Below are positions 7,780-17,600 of a stretch of DNA of 29,521 nt, in pieces. Made by a program: the position numbers and the translations under genes. Each line of letters starts with the position of its first letter. The stretch's first letter is position 1. The notes below the pieces were generated by a model. That model saw nothing but the letters and a program-made list of their open reading frames with translations. It was not told where the DNA came from and did not search any database. Source of the stretch: Tannerellaceae bacterium (GTDB lineage: Bacteria; Bacteroidota; Bacteroidia; Bacteroidales; Tannerellaceae); the NCBI GenBank assembly GCA_031288615.1, contig JAITRC010000015.1, positions 1 to 29,521 on the forward strand, given 5' to 3'.

Positions 7780-8592
7780 ATGCAAGCCGGCTTCATTGAC
7801 GTCAGGGCTATCCTCCGCACCAAGGTGCCGCATATCGAACGTCGTCTCCCCACCTTTCTCATCAATTACCTTATCCGCATTGTGCATCAGGATGAGATCA
7901 ATCACGTCCTGCGCCTTTACGAGACCCAAGACGGCGTTGATTTCATGTGCTCGCTCCTTGACTATTTTGACATTCACCTTGACCTGTGCGGAGAGGAGCA
8001 TATCCCTCCCGAAGGCCGTTTCATCTTCGCCTCCAACCACCCCCTTGGCGGTATGGACGGTATCTGCCTTTCTGCCGTTATTGGCCGTCGTTTCGACGGT
8101 AAGATTCGCTACCCTGTCAATGACCTCCTTCTGGCGCTCCCCAACCTCCGCAGTATTTTTGTTCCTATCAACAAGCTCGGGTTGCAAGACCGCCACGCTG
8201 CGTGTCAAATGGAAGACGCCTATATTTCTGATAATCAGATTGTTACTTTTCCTGCCGGCAAATGTTCTCGCCGCCGGCACGGTCGTATTATGGATGTCGA
8301 ATGGCAGAAGTCTTTTGTCCGTAAGGCCATTGAGCATAGGAGGGACGTCATTCCCGTGCATTTCTCCGGCTGTAATTCCGATTTCTTTTATCGCCTTGCT
8401 AATATCCGTACTGCTTTAGGGATTCCCCTCAATCTGGAGATGCTCTTTTTGGCTGACGAACTGTTTCGCGCCAAGCATAGCCGGTTTGCCATTCGCTTCG
8501 CGCCACCCGTCTCTTGGGAGACGCTTGACCGCTCACGCACCTTATCTCAATGGGCTGCTTATATTCGCTCCCTTTCATATAGCATGGAATAG
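7780..8592 (+). CDS. glsA: PlsC-like acyltransferase, probable glycine-lipid O-acyltransferase (GlsA-like)
   Basis: This 270-residue protein carries the glycerol-phosphate-acyltransferase-type core: NHPLGGMD at 86-93 (catalytic His87, Asp93), a VPINKLGLQD segment, and FPAGKCSRR at 157-165 in the place of the FPEGTRS acceptor motif. The form NHPLGGMDG and the N-terminal IDVRAILRTK..LINYLIRIVHQDEIN are typical of the Bacteroidota proteins encoded with an OlsB-like N-acyltransferase. In Bacteroides that pair (GlsA/GlsB) makes glycine lipids: GlsB N-acylates glycine with a 3-hydroxy fatty acid and GlsA esterifies the hydroxyl. The next gene here is the GlsB-like partner, 49 bp downstream. It starts 9 bp after the HicB stop, so the toxin-antitoxin pair may feed transcription into it. 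Membrane-associated enzyme by family, with no obvious transmembrane helix. Acyltransferase: confident. Substrate: by homology and linkage. Confidence 0.82.
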   Translation: MQAGFIDVRAILRTKVPHIERRLPTFLINYLIRIVHQDEINHVLRLYETQDGVDFMCSLLDYFDIHLDLCGEEHIPPEGRFIFASNHPLGGMDGICLSAVIGRRFDGKIRYPVNDLLLALPNLRSIFVPINKLGLQDRHAACQMEDAYISDNQIVTFPAGKCSRRRHGRIMDVEWQKSFVRKAIEHRRDVIPVHFSGCNSDFFYRLANIRTALGIPLNLEMLFLADELFRAKHSRFAIRFAPPVSWETLDRSRTLSQWAAYIRSLSYSME

Positions 8593-8641
8593 AAAAGTAT
8601 ACCAATTTTTTTCTTCCTTTGTCGCCCGTATGCAATCCGGT

Positions 8642-9616
8642 ATGCTACAATCAATAATATCTCCTGTGCCTGTCAGGTTAGTGAAGGCTGAACTGACTTC
8701 CGCGAAGCGGATGCGCTCTACCAATAAGTCAAAGAATGAGCTCTATGTCATCACCGCTGCCGACTCTCCCAACGTGATGCGGGAGATTGGACGCCTTCGG
8801 GAGACTGCTTTCCGCGCTTACGGCGGGGGGACAGGCCTGGCGGTAGACATTGACGAGTATGACACGATGCCCAACGCTTACCGCCAGCTCATTGTCTGGT
8901 CGCCTGAGGAGGAGCGGATTCTCGGCGGGTACCGTTTCCTTTGTGGGTCTGACGTACGTTTTGCCCCTGATGGGCAGCCTTGTTTAGCCACTTCGCACCT
9001 CTACCGTTTCTCCCGTCGTTTTATTGACTGTTATCTTCCGCATACTGTGGAGCTGGGGCGCTCTTTTGTGGCGCTTGACAAGCAGGTCACCGGCTCTGCT
9101 CCTGATGCTCGGAAAGGAATCTTCATCCTTGATAATCTTTGGGATGGGCTGGGGGCGCTTTCCGTCATTGACCCTTCTTTGAAGTATTTTTTTGGCAAGG
9201 CCACCATGTACGCTTCCTATCCTCGTCCTGCGCGTGACCTGCTCATTCATTTCCTCTACCTCCATTTTCCTGATCCCGACAACCTCATTACACCTCATGC
9301 CCCCGTTCCCGTCGACATCTCCGATCCCCGTTTCACCGATTCCTTTCCTTATAATAATTACAAGGACAACTATCGGGTCTTGAATGGCCGGACACGTGAG
9401 TACGGCATCAATGTGCCTCCGCTCATCAACGCTTACATGAGTCTTTCCCCCAAGATGCGTGTTTGTGGAACGACTTTCAACGAAAGTTTCGGTGGTGTGG
9501 AGGAGACCGCCATTCTTATTCCCATTGACGAGATTCTTGAGGAGAAGAAGTGCCGGCACGTTGATTCTTACCTTGAGAAGGAGAGGTGCTCCGCCAGCCT
9601 TTTACATCAGGGGTGA
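8642..9616 (+). CDS. glsB: OlsB/GlsB-like N-acyltransferase, probable glycine N-acyltransferase
   Basis: This 324-residue protein belongs to the GNAT-fold hemolysin/ornithine-lipid N-acyltransferase group: ELYVITAADSPNVMREIGRLRETAFRAYGGGTG is followed by ILGGYRFLCG, then HTVELGRSFVALDKQ and GLGALSVIDPSLKYFFGKATMY. In Bacteroidota this form, longer than rhizobial OlsB, is the GlsB type that makes N-acyl-glycine (commendamide-type) lipids. The frame extends back to 8486 inside the GlsA-like gene. I place the start at ATG 8642 (ATG 8630 is the alternative) because homologues start with a short leader before the ISPV..LVKAEL segment and the upstream part is out-of-frame GlsA sequence. Its last 15 bp overlap the convergent cardiolipin synthase gene. 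Confidence 0.83.
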   Translation: MLQSIISPVPVRLVKAELTSAKRMRSTNKSKNELYVITAADSPNVMREIGRLRETAFRAYGGGTGLAVDIDEYDTMPNAYRQLIVWSPEEERILGGYRFLCGSDVRFAPDGQPCLATSHLYRFSRRFIDCYLPHTVELGRSFVALDKQVTGSAPDARKGIFILDNLWDGLGALSVIDPSLKYFFGKATMYASYPRPARDLLIHFLYLHFPDPDNLITPHAPVPVDISDPRFTDSFPYNNYKDNYRVLNGRTREYGINVPPLINAYMSLSPKMRVCGTTFNESFGGVEETAILIPIDEILEEKKCRHVDSYLEKERCSASLLHQG

Positions 9617-11029
9617 GAAGAGGCGGAAGAAGGATTCGGCTATGCGGTCTTTGCGGGGGCGGCGCAGCCATTCTTGGGGCGAGGGTTGACGGCTTGACTG
9701 CATATCATCCTCAAACAGCTTCCGCAACCTGAGTGCAAACTCTTCCCCGTAGATATAGGCGTTGATCTCGAAGTTGTGTTCAAAGGACCGGAAGTCCATG
9801 TTTGCTGAGCCTACGCACGACAGCATATCATCCGCCACAATGACTTTGGCATGGAGAAACCCCTTTTCATAGAAGTAGATCTTCACTCCTGCGCGTACCA
9901 AGTCATCCAGGTAGGAGCGTCCTGCCAGGTGCGCTGACAGTGTATCTGAGCGCTGGGGCAGCATCAGCCGCACATCCACCCCGCTCAGTGCCGCTATCTG
10001 CAACGCTTGGTTCAGGCTTTCCGTCGGCAGGAAGTATGGCGTCTGGATATACACATACCGGCGGGCGGAGCTAATCAGCCATATTGTCGCTTGGAGAAGG
10101 ATACGCCAATGGCCTGTCGGCCCACCTGTGGCTATCTGCATCACATTACCTTTCTCCATCCCTTCACTGGCCGGCGGTTCGCTGGAGATGACCGACAGCT
10201 GTTCTTTGCTGGCTACATACCAGTCGACCGCGAACGCCCACTGGAGTGCTTTGACTGCATCGCCTGTGATGCGCAGGTGGGTATCTCGCCAGGTACCCCA
10301 CGACAGTCCTGTCCGGTAGCGGTCTGCTATATTCATCCCACCTATATACCCTATACGCCCGTCTATCACAGCTATTTTACGGTGGTTCCGGTAATTCACT
10401 TTGCTGTAGAACAGCGGAAACGTGACATGCAGGAACGCATGCACACGGATACCTGCCTGTTTCATCTCTCGAAAGAATCGCCTGTCGGCCGACCAACTTC
10501 CCACGCCGTCGTACAGTATCCGCACCGACACACCTTCATTCGCCTTCCTGATCAGTGCTTCCTTAACGATTTGACCGATGTGGTCATCTTCAAAGACGTA
10601 GTATTCCAGGTGGATATGATGTGATGCTTGGGCTATATCGGCCATCAACGCATCGAATTTGTCATATCCTGAGGAATAGATGCGTATATCCGACGTCCCC
10701 AGCAGGGGCGATCCTGATGTCTTTTGGAGCAGTTTCTCCAGACCGTATTTTGAGCCTTTGGTTTTGCGAGGCACCGATGGCGTCAGGAACGTGATGCCGC
10801 GTGTGATGCGACGGTAGGTGCGGCGGGAGATGATACGTTGTTTGCGGCTATCCTGTCCGAACAGGAAGTAAGCCAGCAGACCTATGCCGGGTGTTAGGAT
10901 CAGCACCAGTATCCATGCAATGGACTTCAGCGGGTTACGGTTCTCCGCGATAACCACCAATGCCACACCGACCACCGTCACGCTATAAAGCGCGATGAAC
11001 AAGGCGCTGACTATGGCGTGAATATTCAC
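9602..11029 (-). CDS. cls: Cardiolipin synthase (phospholipase D family)
   Basis: This 475-residue membrane enzyme joins two phosphatidylglycerols to cardiolipin and glycerol. Two N-terminal transmembrane helices are visible (about 5-27 and 35-57, the second including the PLDNase_N-like RNPLKSIAWILVLILTPGIG). Two HKD catalytic motifs follow: H216/K218/D223 in NHRKIAVIDGRIGYIGGMN, and H393/K395/D400 in FLHAKVIVADDMLSCVGSAN, the usual arrangement. The length is normal for ClsA-type enzymes. The start is GTG at 11029, 14 bp downstream of the stop of the 1171-aa secreted protein, so the two may be co-transcribed. With the convergent acyltransferases it makes a lipid cluster. Confidence 0.95.
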   Translation of the reverse strand: MNIHAIVSALFIALYSVTVVGVALVVIAENRNPLKSIAWILVLILTPGIGLLAYFLFGQDSRKQRIISRRTYRRITRGITFLTPSVPRKTKGSKYGLEKLLQKTSGSPLLGTSDIRIYSSGYDKFDALMADIAQASHHIHLEYYVFEDDHIGQIVKEALIRKANEGVSVRILYDGVGSWSADRRFFREMKQAGIRVHAFLHVTFPLFYSKVNYRNHRKIAVIDGRIGYIGGMNIADRYRTGLSWGTWRDTHLRITGDAVKALQWAFAVDWYVASKEQLSVISSEPPASEGMEKGNVMQIATGGPTGHWRILLQATIWLISSARRYVYIQTPYFLPTESLNQALQIAALSGVDVRLMLPQRSDTLSAHLAGRSYLDDLVRAGVKIYFYEKGFLHAKVIVADDMLSCVGSANMDFRSFEHNFEINAYIYGEEFALRLRKLFEDDMQSSRQPSPQEWLRRPRKDRIAESFFRLFSPLM

Positions 11030-11043
11030 ACTTTAACCCTTAG

Positions 11044-14000
11044 CTAATGCACCGTAAACTTCTGTACTACATCCCGTAGGGGGTATGTATATAGAATGTA
11101 CACCCCTGTCGGCAGGGCAAGGGGACGGATGTCTACCGACACACCTACGGCGAATGAGGCCAGTGGACTACCGGTCAATCTGGTGATCATAACCTTACGT
11201 CCTTCAAAATTGACGAGGGTCAATTGGCCTTCGGCATAGTGCACACTTCGTGTCACCACCGACACCGGCGTCACTCCCTGCTTCTGGTCGTCTGCCAGAG
11301 GCGCTATAGGTTTCACCGGCTTCCCTGTAGAGGATTCTTCTTCACCTTCACCTTCACCTTTACCTTCACCCCCTTCTGCTCCTTCTCCCTCTCCTTCTGT
11401 ACCTTCTCCTTCTCCCGTACCTTCACCCTCTCCCGTATCGCCTTCACCTTCACCTTCACCCTCTCCTTCGTCGGAAGCAGGTGGTTGCACCGGACGACTT
11501 ACCCCTTTCTTCGGCGTATCCTTTGAACCGCTTTCCTCATTTTCTTCTTCTCCTCCTTGACTTGACTCCTCACCCCCTTGACCTTCTTCTCCCCCTTGAC
11601 CTGACTCTTCCCCTCCTTGACCTGACTCTTCTCCTTCTTCTTCACCGCCCTCCGGCGTCTCACCGCCCTCCGTCGGTAGGGTAGGGTAGGGGTTGATTCG
11701 AGGCAGCACCTCTACCGTAAATCCTCCGTGAGGCTGGTCTTCCTCCGGCCTGCCGGACAGCCACCTTCGGTACACCTCCACCGTTACATGCACCGACGCC
11801 GTATCCACGCGGTAGTGCACCGACTTATACAGTGACAGCGTATCCTGATAGATACATGTCAAGCCTTTCCCTGCCTTCCACACAAACGGTTCTGTCGCGT
11901 CCAAGCCCCCTTCCTGACCCGCATGGGGTTCTATTACCATAAACTTCAGTGTATCCCCTGGATTGGCCTTCCCCACTACCCCGTAGGCATCCACCCGCAG
12001 CACCTCTAGCTCCGATTCCGGCACCGTAATCGTATAGTGGCTAATCATCTTCTTGCCGCTTATCACGTCCTCCGTCTCAGCCGAGACTACCGCCGATACG
12101 TTTGGACGCAACACCCGCACCGTCCGTACTGCACCCTCTATATTCCCGTCCGTGAATGTGACTGCCGCACCTATACCCGGGCTTATTGTCCATTTGACGG
12201 GTAGCCCGGTTATTACTTGTGGCTGATCGCCACACACCGCCCTCAGCGTGATGTCCTTTACCTTAAAGGCTTTCCCTGCTGCACCTGGCGTATACGCCTT
12301 CCCCCCTTCGTTGTCTATCAAATCAATCGCCTCCGGCACCACCAGTATCCGGTAGTACGCCGATACACTACTCCCGTCCACCGGATTTGCCTCCACCGTG
12401 ATCTCCTGACCGTTCCCTCCCGGCAGTAGCTTCACCGTCCTGATGCTGTCGCCGTCTTTCGCTTGCGGTGTAAGGAACTCCGCTCCCGCGACACCGCCTC
12501 CGGAAGTCTTGATTGACCACACTATACCTCTATCCTCCACTTCAAACGGATACGCATGCGCTTGCAGCCGGAACGTCTGACCCGCAGTGTAGTACACCAT
12601 CGTATCCGCTTTCCCGTCTGACTTGTGCGTCACCAACTTCCCCGCACCTGCCCCTTCGTAGAGCGTCATCGACTCCACAGACGCTCGCCGTACGCTCACC
12701 GTCAGCTCATCCGTCAGAGTACCCCCTCCGTGCAAAGTGGCCGATGCGCTCACGTACGTAGACCCGTACGCTTTCGATTTCAGTGACGAACCGTTCAGCG
12801 TAGCTACACCATTGTCGTTGAACGACCACACCACGTTGCTCAACCGTGCTGAGTCCGGTGTAAATACCGGCACCAGATTGACGGCTTCTCCCTGAAGGGA
12901 CAGGTTGACATGGTCATACGACAACACCCTACCGTCTTGGTGGCGGATGGCTATCTGTAAGCCCGTCGGCTCTACGTGTTTCTTGGCAAAGAAGATGCCG
13001 TCAAACTCCAGCAAATCGCCTTCTTTTTCCCCCATAGGGATTATCGTCAGTGCCGCACCGTCATCCGGTAAGGATACCGGTGACCCTACATGCAACGAGC
13101 TTACGGGAATGTAGAAAAACTGCCAGCTCCCGTTATGGTAAAAGTCCCTATCGGGTAGCTCTCCACCTGCTCCTCGGCAATTACCTATCGTGTATGACCA
13201 CGTCTTCCCTCCCGACCCGCTCTCGCGAAGGACTATCGTATACGACACACTCGCCGTCGTTTTCAATGCAATATGGAAGTACCAGTCCTCTGCTTTTCCC
13301 GCTAAGCGTGGCATCGGGTAATTGAACTTGATTGCCGACCCTTCCGCTTTCGCCTCCGTGCGCCGGATTAACCGCAACGGCCGGCCGTTCGCTGTCCCAA
13401 ACGCCGACGGTGTCATCGTCGAGACCACCGGCATATAGTCGCTCGGAAGTTGAAGGCCTGTCTCGGTCGGACGTAAGTCTTCACATGAACCCGTCACCGA
13501 CACCTCCCCGTACGTCCCCTCGTCCATCCATAGTGCTCGGAACGAGTGACCGTCACGCCCCTCCGGACTTTTCCCCCGTGGGATTACCTTCACCGTGCCC
13601 GTCGTCGACACGCTCCCCACACCCTCCACCTCCGGTAGGCTCACCGTGAACTCCTTAGTTACATCACTCCCCAGCTCCACCGGATAACCGCACGTGCTCA
13701 GCAGACCTTTATATAACGAAAGCAACTGACCCCTATCATAGTAGCTCTCCACCTGCACCAACTCATCCACCGGAGACGTTGCATACGGTAGCTTGCTCAC
13801 TATCCTGATATCCCCCAATACATCCCCTTGCACCACCGGATTGTTCCACGACGGTAACTCTATCTCCTTCACCAGATAGTCGTACGTGTAAAAAAACAGC
13901 GAGTCCAGCTCTACCGTCCCCGCCACATGAAAACCGAGTAGTGTACCCCACACCACATCCCCCTCTTCCCATAGAGAGGTACTTGACCTGAAGTTGCTGA

Positions 14001-14559
14001 ATCCCGCACTTCCCTGCAGATCCCGTAAGGGTACATCCACCGTATGCCACAACCCGTCGTTCGACACATCAACAGTCAGCAGATTGTACTTCTCCCCACT
14101 TCCTTCATTATAACAAAATAGCTCTACCCAGCTCCCCACTTGCGCCGTCCGGTATGAAAAACGAAGAAAGTACACATCCAGCGTATGGCCATCCAGCATA
14201 TTGCCGTATTTCTCCATATACGGCGGATAGCCCAACCCCTTATAACTCACGTGACGCAGCTCCGAGTACTTATTATGTAGGCTTCGATCGTCTTCGGCCG
14301 GTGACGTGCTCAAATACACTCCCAACACCTGATCCGCCCGAAATGGCGACGTTCCCGATTTAAACGTGCTCACCCCTCCCGATACTTCCGGCGGTGCCGA
14401 CACCAGCACATTGCGCATCTTCTCCCAACTCTGCGCACTCGCCTCGTGGCTTAGCCCGCACAGCCCCATACACGCCCACACCAGCACCCATATCACCCCC
14501 GCTCTGCGTCTCTTGTTCACACCCAGCACCCCCGCTCTGCGTCTCTTGCTCACGCCCAT
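11044..14559 (-). CDS. Large secreted Ig-like-repeat protein with T9SS-type C-terminus (1171 aa)
   Basis: Start ATG at 14559: a longer TTG frame to 14589 overlaps a TATCTTTG promoter box, so it is rejected. The N-terminus has a positively charged n-region built from a duplicated 11-residue unit, a hydrophobic stretch (WVLVWACMGLCGL) and a likely cleavage after ASA. Two beta-sandwich modules follow, recognisable by WHTVDVPLRDL..LDSLFFY and WQFFYIPVSSL..FDGIFFA. Ig-like repeats span roughly residues 530-955 (for example VVWSFNDNGVATLNG, and VKWTISPG..HYTITV). Residues ~967-1075 are low-complexity Gly/Glu/Ser (QGGEES and GEGEGE repeats). The end (SVDIRPLALPTGVYILYTYP..VQKFTVH) resembles type A T9SS sorting domains, which direct export across the outer membrane and anchoring. 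No enzyme motif is seen; an adhesive or structural surface role is inferred. Gly/Glu/Val excess follows the purine-rich coding strand. Confidence 0.78.
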   Translation of the reverse strand: MGVSKRRRAGVLGVNKRRRAGVIWVLVWACMGLCGLSHEASAQSWEKMRNVLVSAPPEVSGGVSTFKSGTSPFRADQVLGVYLSTSPAEDDRSLHNKYSELRHVSYKGLGYPPYMEKYGNMLDGHTLDVYFLRFSYRTAQVGSWVELFCYNEGSGEKYNLLTVDVSNDGLWHTVDVPLRDLQGSAGFSNFRSSTSLWEEGDVVWGTLLGFHVAGTVELDSLFFYTYDYLVKEIELPSWNNPVVQGDVLGDIRIVSKLPYATSPVDELVQVESYYDRGQLLSLYKGLLSTCGYPVELGSDVTKEFTVSLPEVEGVGSVSTTGTVKVIPRGKSPEGRDGHSFRALWMDEGTYGEVSVTGSCEDLRPTETGLQLPSDYMPVVSTMTPSAFGTANGRPLRLIRRTEAKAEGSAIKFNYPMPRLAGKAEDWYFHIALKTTASVSYTIVLRESGSGGKTWSYTIGNCRGAGGELPDRDFYHNGSWQFFYIPVSSLHVGSPVSLPDDGAALTIIPMGEKEGDLLEFDGIFFAKKHVEPTGLQIAIRHQDGRVLSYDHVNLSLQGEAVNLVPVFTPDSARLSNVVWSFNDNGVATLNGSSLKSKAYGSTYVSASATLHGGGTLTDELTVSVRRASVESMTLYEGAGAGKLVTHKSDGKADTMVYYTAGQTFRLQAHAYPFEVEDRGIVWSIKTSGGGVAGAEFLTPQAKDGDSIRTVKLLPGGNGQEITVEANPVDGSSVSAYYRILVVPEAIDLIDNEGGKAYTPGAAGKAFKVKDITLRAVCGDQPQVITGLPVKWTISPGIGAAVTFTDGNIEGAVRTVRVLRPNVSAVVSAETEDVISGKKMISHYTITVPESELEVLRVDAYGVVGKANPGDTLKFMVIEPHAGQEGGLDATEPFVWKAGKGLTCIYQDTLSLYKSVHYRVDTASVHVTVEVYRRWLSGRPEEDQPHGGFTVEVLPRINPYPTLPTEGGETPEGGEEEGEESGQGGEESGQGGEEGQGGEESSQGGEEENEESGSKDTPKKGVSRPVQPPASDEGEGEGEGEGDTGEGEGTGEGEGTEGEGEGAEGGEGKGEGEGEEESSTGKPVKPIAPLADDQKQGVTPVSVVTRSVHYAEGQLTLVNFEGRKVMITRLTGSPLASFAVGVSVDIRPLALPTGVYILYTYPLRDVVQKFTVH
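11338..11660. repeat. Low-complexity GE/QGGEES-coding repeat tracts
   Basis: Two imperfect tandem tracts lie within the 1171-aa protein gene. Roughly 11338-11462 repeats 6-bp units of the CCTTCA type (coding GE/GEG on the minus strand), and 11535-11650 repeats an 18-30-bp unit coding QGGEES. They form an acidic flexible linker just before the sorting domain. Unit number is likely to vary between strains. Confidence 0.75.
14494..14559 (-). repeat. 33-bp tandem duplication at the start of the 1171-aa protein gene
   Basis: Units 14494-14526 and 14527-14559 are 33 bp each and differ at three positions. On the minus strand they code MGVSKRRRAGV followed by LGVNKRRRAGV, ending exactly at the ATG. 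The duplication doubles the basic n-region of the signal peptide in frame. Confidence 0.9.
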
Positions 14560-14586
14560 TGATTTGGCTTTTTTTCTTGCTTGACG

Positions 14587-14594
14587 CAAAGATA
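14587..14594 (-). promoter_or_regulatory. Bacteroidota -7 promoter box for the 1171-aa protein gene
   Basis: The minus strand reads TATCTTTG, an exact match to TAnnTTTG, 28 bp upstream of ATG 14559. It overlaps the alternative TTG start, which would be upstream of the transcript. No good -33 box was found. Confidence 0.55.
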
Positions 14595-14639
14595 ACGTTT
14601 TTCCTCTTTTACCACACCCTCTTTTCCCGCAATTTTATG

Positions 14640-14647
14640 CACCTTTG
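14640..14647 (+). promoter_or_regulatory. Possible -7 promoter box for the 3065-aa protein gene
   Basis: CACCTTTG differs from TAnnTTTG only at the first base and is followed by C, as is frequent in Bacteroidota promoters. It lies 23 bp upstream of ATG 14670, with suitable leader length. With the box at 14594-14587 it would make a back-to-back promoter pair serving both giant surface proteins. Confidence 0.35.
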
Positions 14648-14669
14648 CGTGGTGAATAATTTTTGCAGT

Positions 14670-17600
14670 ATGACCAAAATACTCAGGCTTTTGCTTATCC
14701 TCATCCTTGCCGCTTCGCCGGTTGAGGCCAGGAATTTGTTTATCAGTACCTATGGCTCACCCACTGCCGACGGGACTAACCCTGCTTTGCCCACTACCCT
14801 CCGCAACGCCATTGATAACCTGGAGGAAGATGACCACCTCTTCCTCCAAGAAGGTACTTACACCACCGGTGAGGACGGTACACCTTTTATCATCAAACAC
14901 GGTTGCCACATCATCGGCGGTTGCGACCCATACTTCTCCCCCAAACCGCAGGCTTTCTCTACCATCACCAAACATGCCGACATCACCGTCAGCAGATTGT
15001 TTGTCGTCTCCAAAACGCACTTCGGCCCCCCTTCGCTCGGCGAAGGAAATGTCATCTTCCGCAATATAACCTTCCTTGATGCGACTGCCCTTTATGAATC
15101 CGAAGAAAGCCCGTATTATTACCATAACTACGGCGCCGCGCTTTACATCGACAGTGCCGCCGTCTTCCTCAACAAGGTCACCTTCCGGAATAACCGTGCC
15201 CTCAGGGGAGGTGCCATCTATCTGGGGCCTGGTGCTTCCCTCCAGCTTGAAGAAGTAGCGCAAGACATCCGCTTTGAGCAAAACTCCGCACAACTCGGCG
15301 GCGCTATTTTTATCGATACCGCCACCTATTGCTCCCTCAGAGATGTCGCTTTGCTTGACAACAAAGCTTCTCAAGCCGGTGGCGCTTTATTCTCTCTTGG
15401 CGGAGACATCTCCCTCCGTAACGCCACCGTCGAAAATAATTCCGCCACTGTACGGGGGGGTGCTTTTGCGCACCATAACGGACGCCTCACACTCTACGCC
15501 TCTTCTGTGGCGCACAACTCCGCCTTGCAGCTTGGAGGTGCCGTTTATCTCTCCGGTAATGGCGATAACCCCTCCACCTTCATCGTCGATGGAGCTTCGG
15601 TCTTCCACGATAACTTCGCCGGGGGACTTGCCTCCAATACCCCCTTCGCCTATGGCGGCGCTCTCTATGCCGGCGTATTTGGCAATGACCTCGATGTACC
15701 AACCGCTACCAATATCAACATCGACCTCCGGACTGCCTCCTTTTATCACAACACCGCCTCCCTCATCTCCCCGCTCTCCGGCAAAACGATCCTCGACTTG
15801 TCCAAAGGCGGTGCATTCTTCATTGAACCTGGCGTCAAGCAGGTATCGCTTGCCGCGCAAGATAAGCTACACATCCTTGATAACTACACCTCTATAGATG
15901 ACACCTTCGCCTTCGACCTCGCAAGTAACATCTTCCCCGTCGGCGCTTACTCCTGGCAGGTCGCCTTTTCTACCGCCAACGTCCCTGGTAAAACCCCTTC
16001 CCGTAAACAGACTCACCTCGTTGACTTCCCCAAAGGACAACCCATCTCCATCTCCAAAAACCCTGTCTTCCCCCCCGCCGAAAACCCCGAATACCTCTTT
16101 GATAAACTCATCGTCACCTCCCATATCTTGCCCGCCGCCCGTATCGATACGTTCATCCCCATCTTTGACGCCTATACCCTCAATCCCACTTCTCACTTCA
16201 GCGTCAAGTTGCCTCCCTCCTTCATCGAAACGCTGCTCCCCAACCATATCTGTGTGGCCCCTGACGCCGACGACCCCAATGCCTCAGGGGCATCCTGGAA
16301 TGACCCCCTCTCCTTAACCCTCGCCCTTGATTTCGCCAAAGATGGCGACACCCTCCTCCTCAAGGAAGGCACCTATACATACATCGAACAAACTAACACC
16401 TTCTCCATCATTGATAAGTCCATCACACTGCGCGGCGGCTTCTCCGGCGACGGACTTTCCCGTTCCTCCAATCCTGCAAACACCATCATCAGTGCGAACG
16501 GTCAATGCAGAACCCTCTACATCCAATCCTCTCCCAGCCGCCCTACACCCATCAATGTCACCCTACAGGGTCTTACCCTCACACAAGGTTCCATCGACGC
16601 TTCTCCCACGATTGATACCGTCTGGGGTGGCGCTAACCTACTGATTTCCAAAGCACACGTCACTCTCCTTGATTGCCGCGTCACCGATGGACACACCACC
16701 TTCCAACGTTCCGTCCGCGAAACAACGGGTTGGCAAAACAGGATTTATCCCTTCGGCGCGGGCATCTCTGTCATTGACAATGCCAAGCTCTCACTCGGTA
16801 AAGTCACCATCTCCGCCAATGTCGTCGTAGAACAAGGATCCCAATTCTCCAGTCAGGAGGAGTCTAATAGGTGGAACGAGTTCCGGCGACACTGGCCTAA
16901 CTATGGCCCCGCCATCTATTTCCACCTCGGTACCACCTTTGAAGCCTTGAACCCTCTTGACATTAATATATGGGATAACCTTGCTATCTCCTTAATCGGA
17001 GGGATCACGGACTACCTGGATTACTCTTCCAATAACTATTTCTCAAACCCATCCCGTGTCTGCAATTTCGGGGAACCCTTGTTCTATCCCGTCGTGCTGG
17101 ACTGGTATAGTTTCCAACCCTATTTCCCTCGCGTGTACGATGAAGTAGCAAATTCTGAGTATTCTACCGGGAATTCGACGACCAGAGGACGCACCTATTC
17201 CGTCCCACGCGGTACACCCTTCCGCTTCCAACCCGCTTTCCCCAATGGGATCCTCAGGCATCCCGGACGCATCTTCAACGATCCCCGGTACCTCAACGCC
17301 TTCGCGTACACCGGTGACCCCGATGCATCCGGTACCGCCATTGACGTCCCACTCCTACCTGGCGAATCCTCCATCCGCATCTCTGCCAATCCCGCCTTCC
17401 GCCTCACTCATTTCTATGCCCTCCCCAAAGGTGTCGGCGTAGACCTCTACATACCCACCGACTATCTTTCCTATGCCGACGGCTCCAAACCTTCCCTCGC
17501 ACTTCCCCCCAACGAACTCTTCACCAAAAGCCTGCTACACTCCGCCGATACCGTCCTTTTCGCCCCCATGCCCTATCAATGCTCCACCCCATCTTCCCTC

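Noticed and set aside
10007..10624. 205-codon open frame antisense to cardiolipin synthase
   Set aside because: The region codes the HKD motifs on the other strand; the antisense protein resembles nothing.
11338..11660. A CRISPR array in the repetitive stretch
   Set aside because: The repeats are short, contiguous, in frame and without spacers; they code a GE/QGGEES linker.
14560..14589. TTG start for the 1171-aa protein at 14589
   Set aside because: The codon lies inside the TATCTTTG promoter box, so it would not be in the transcript.
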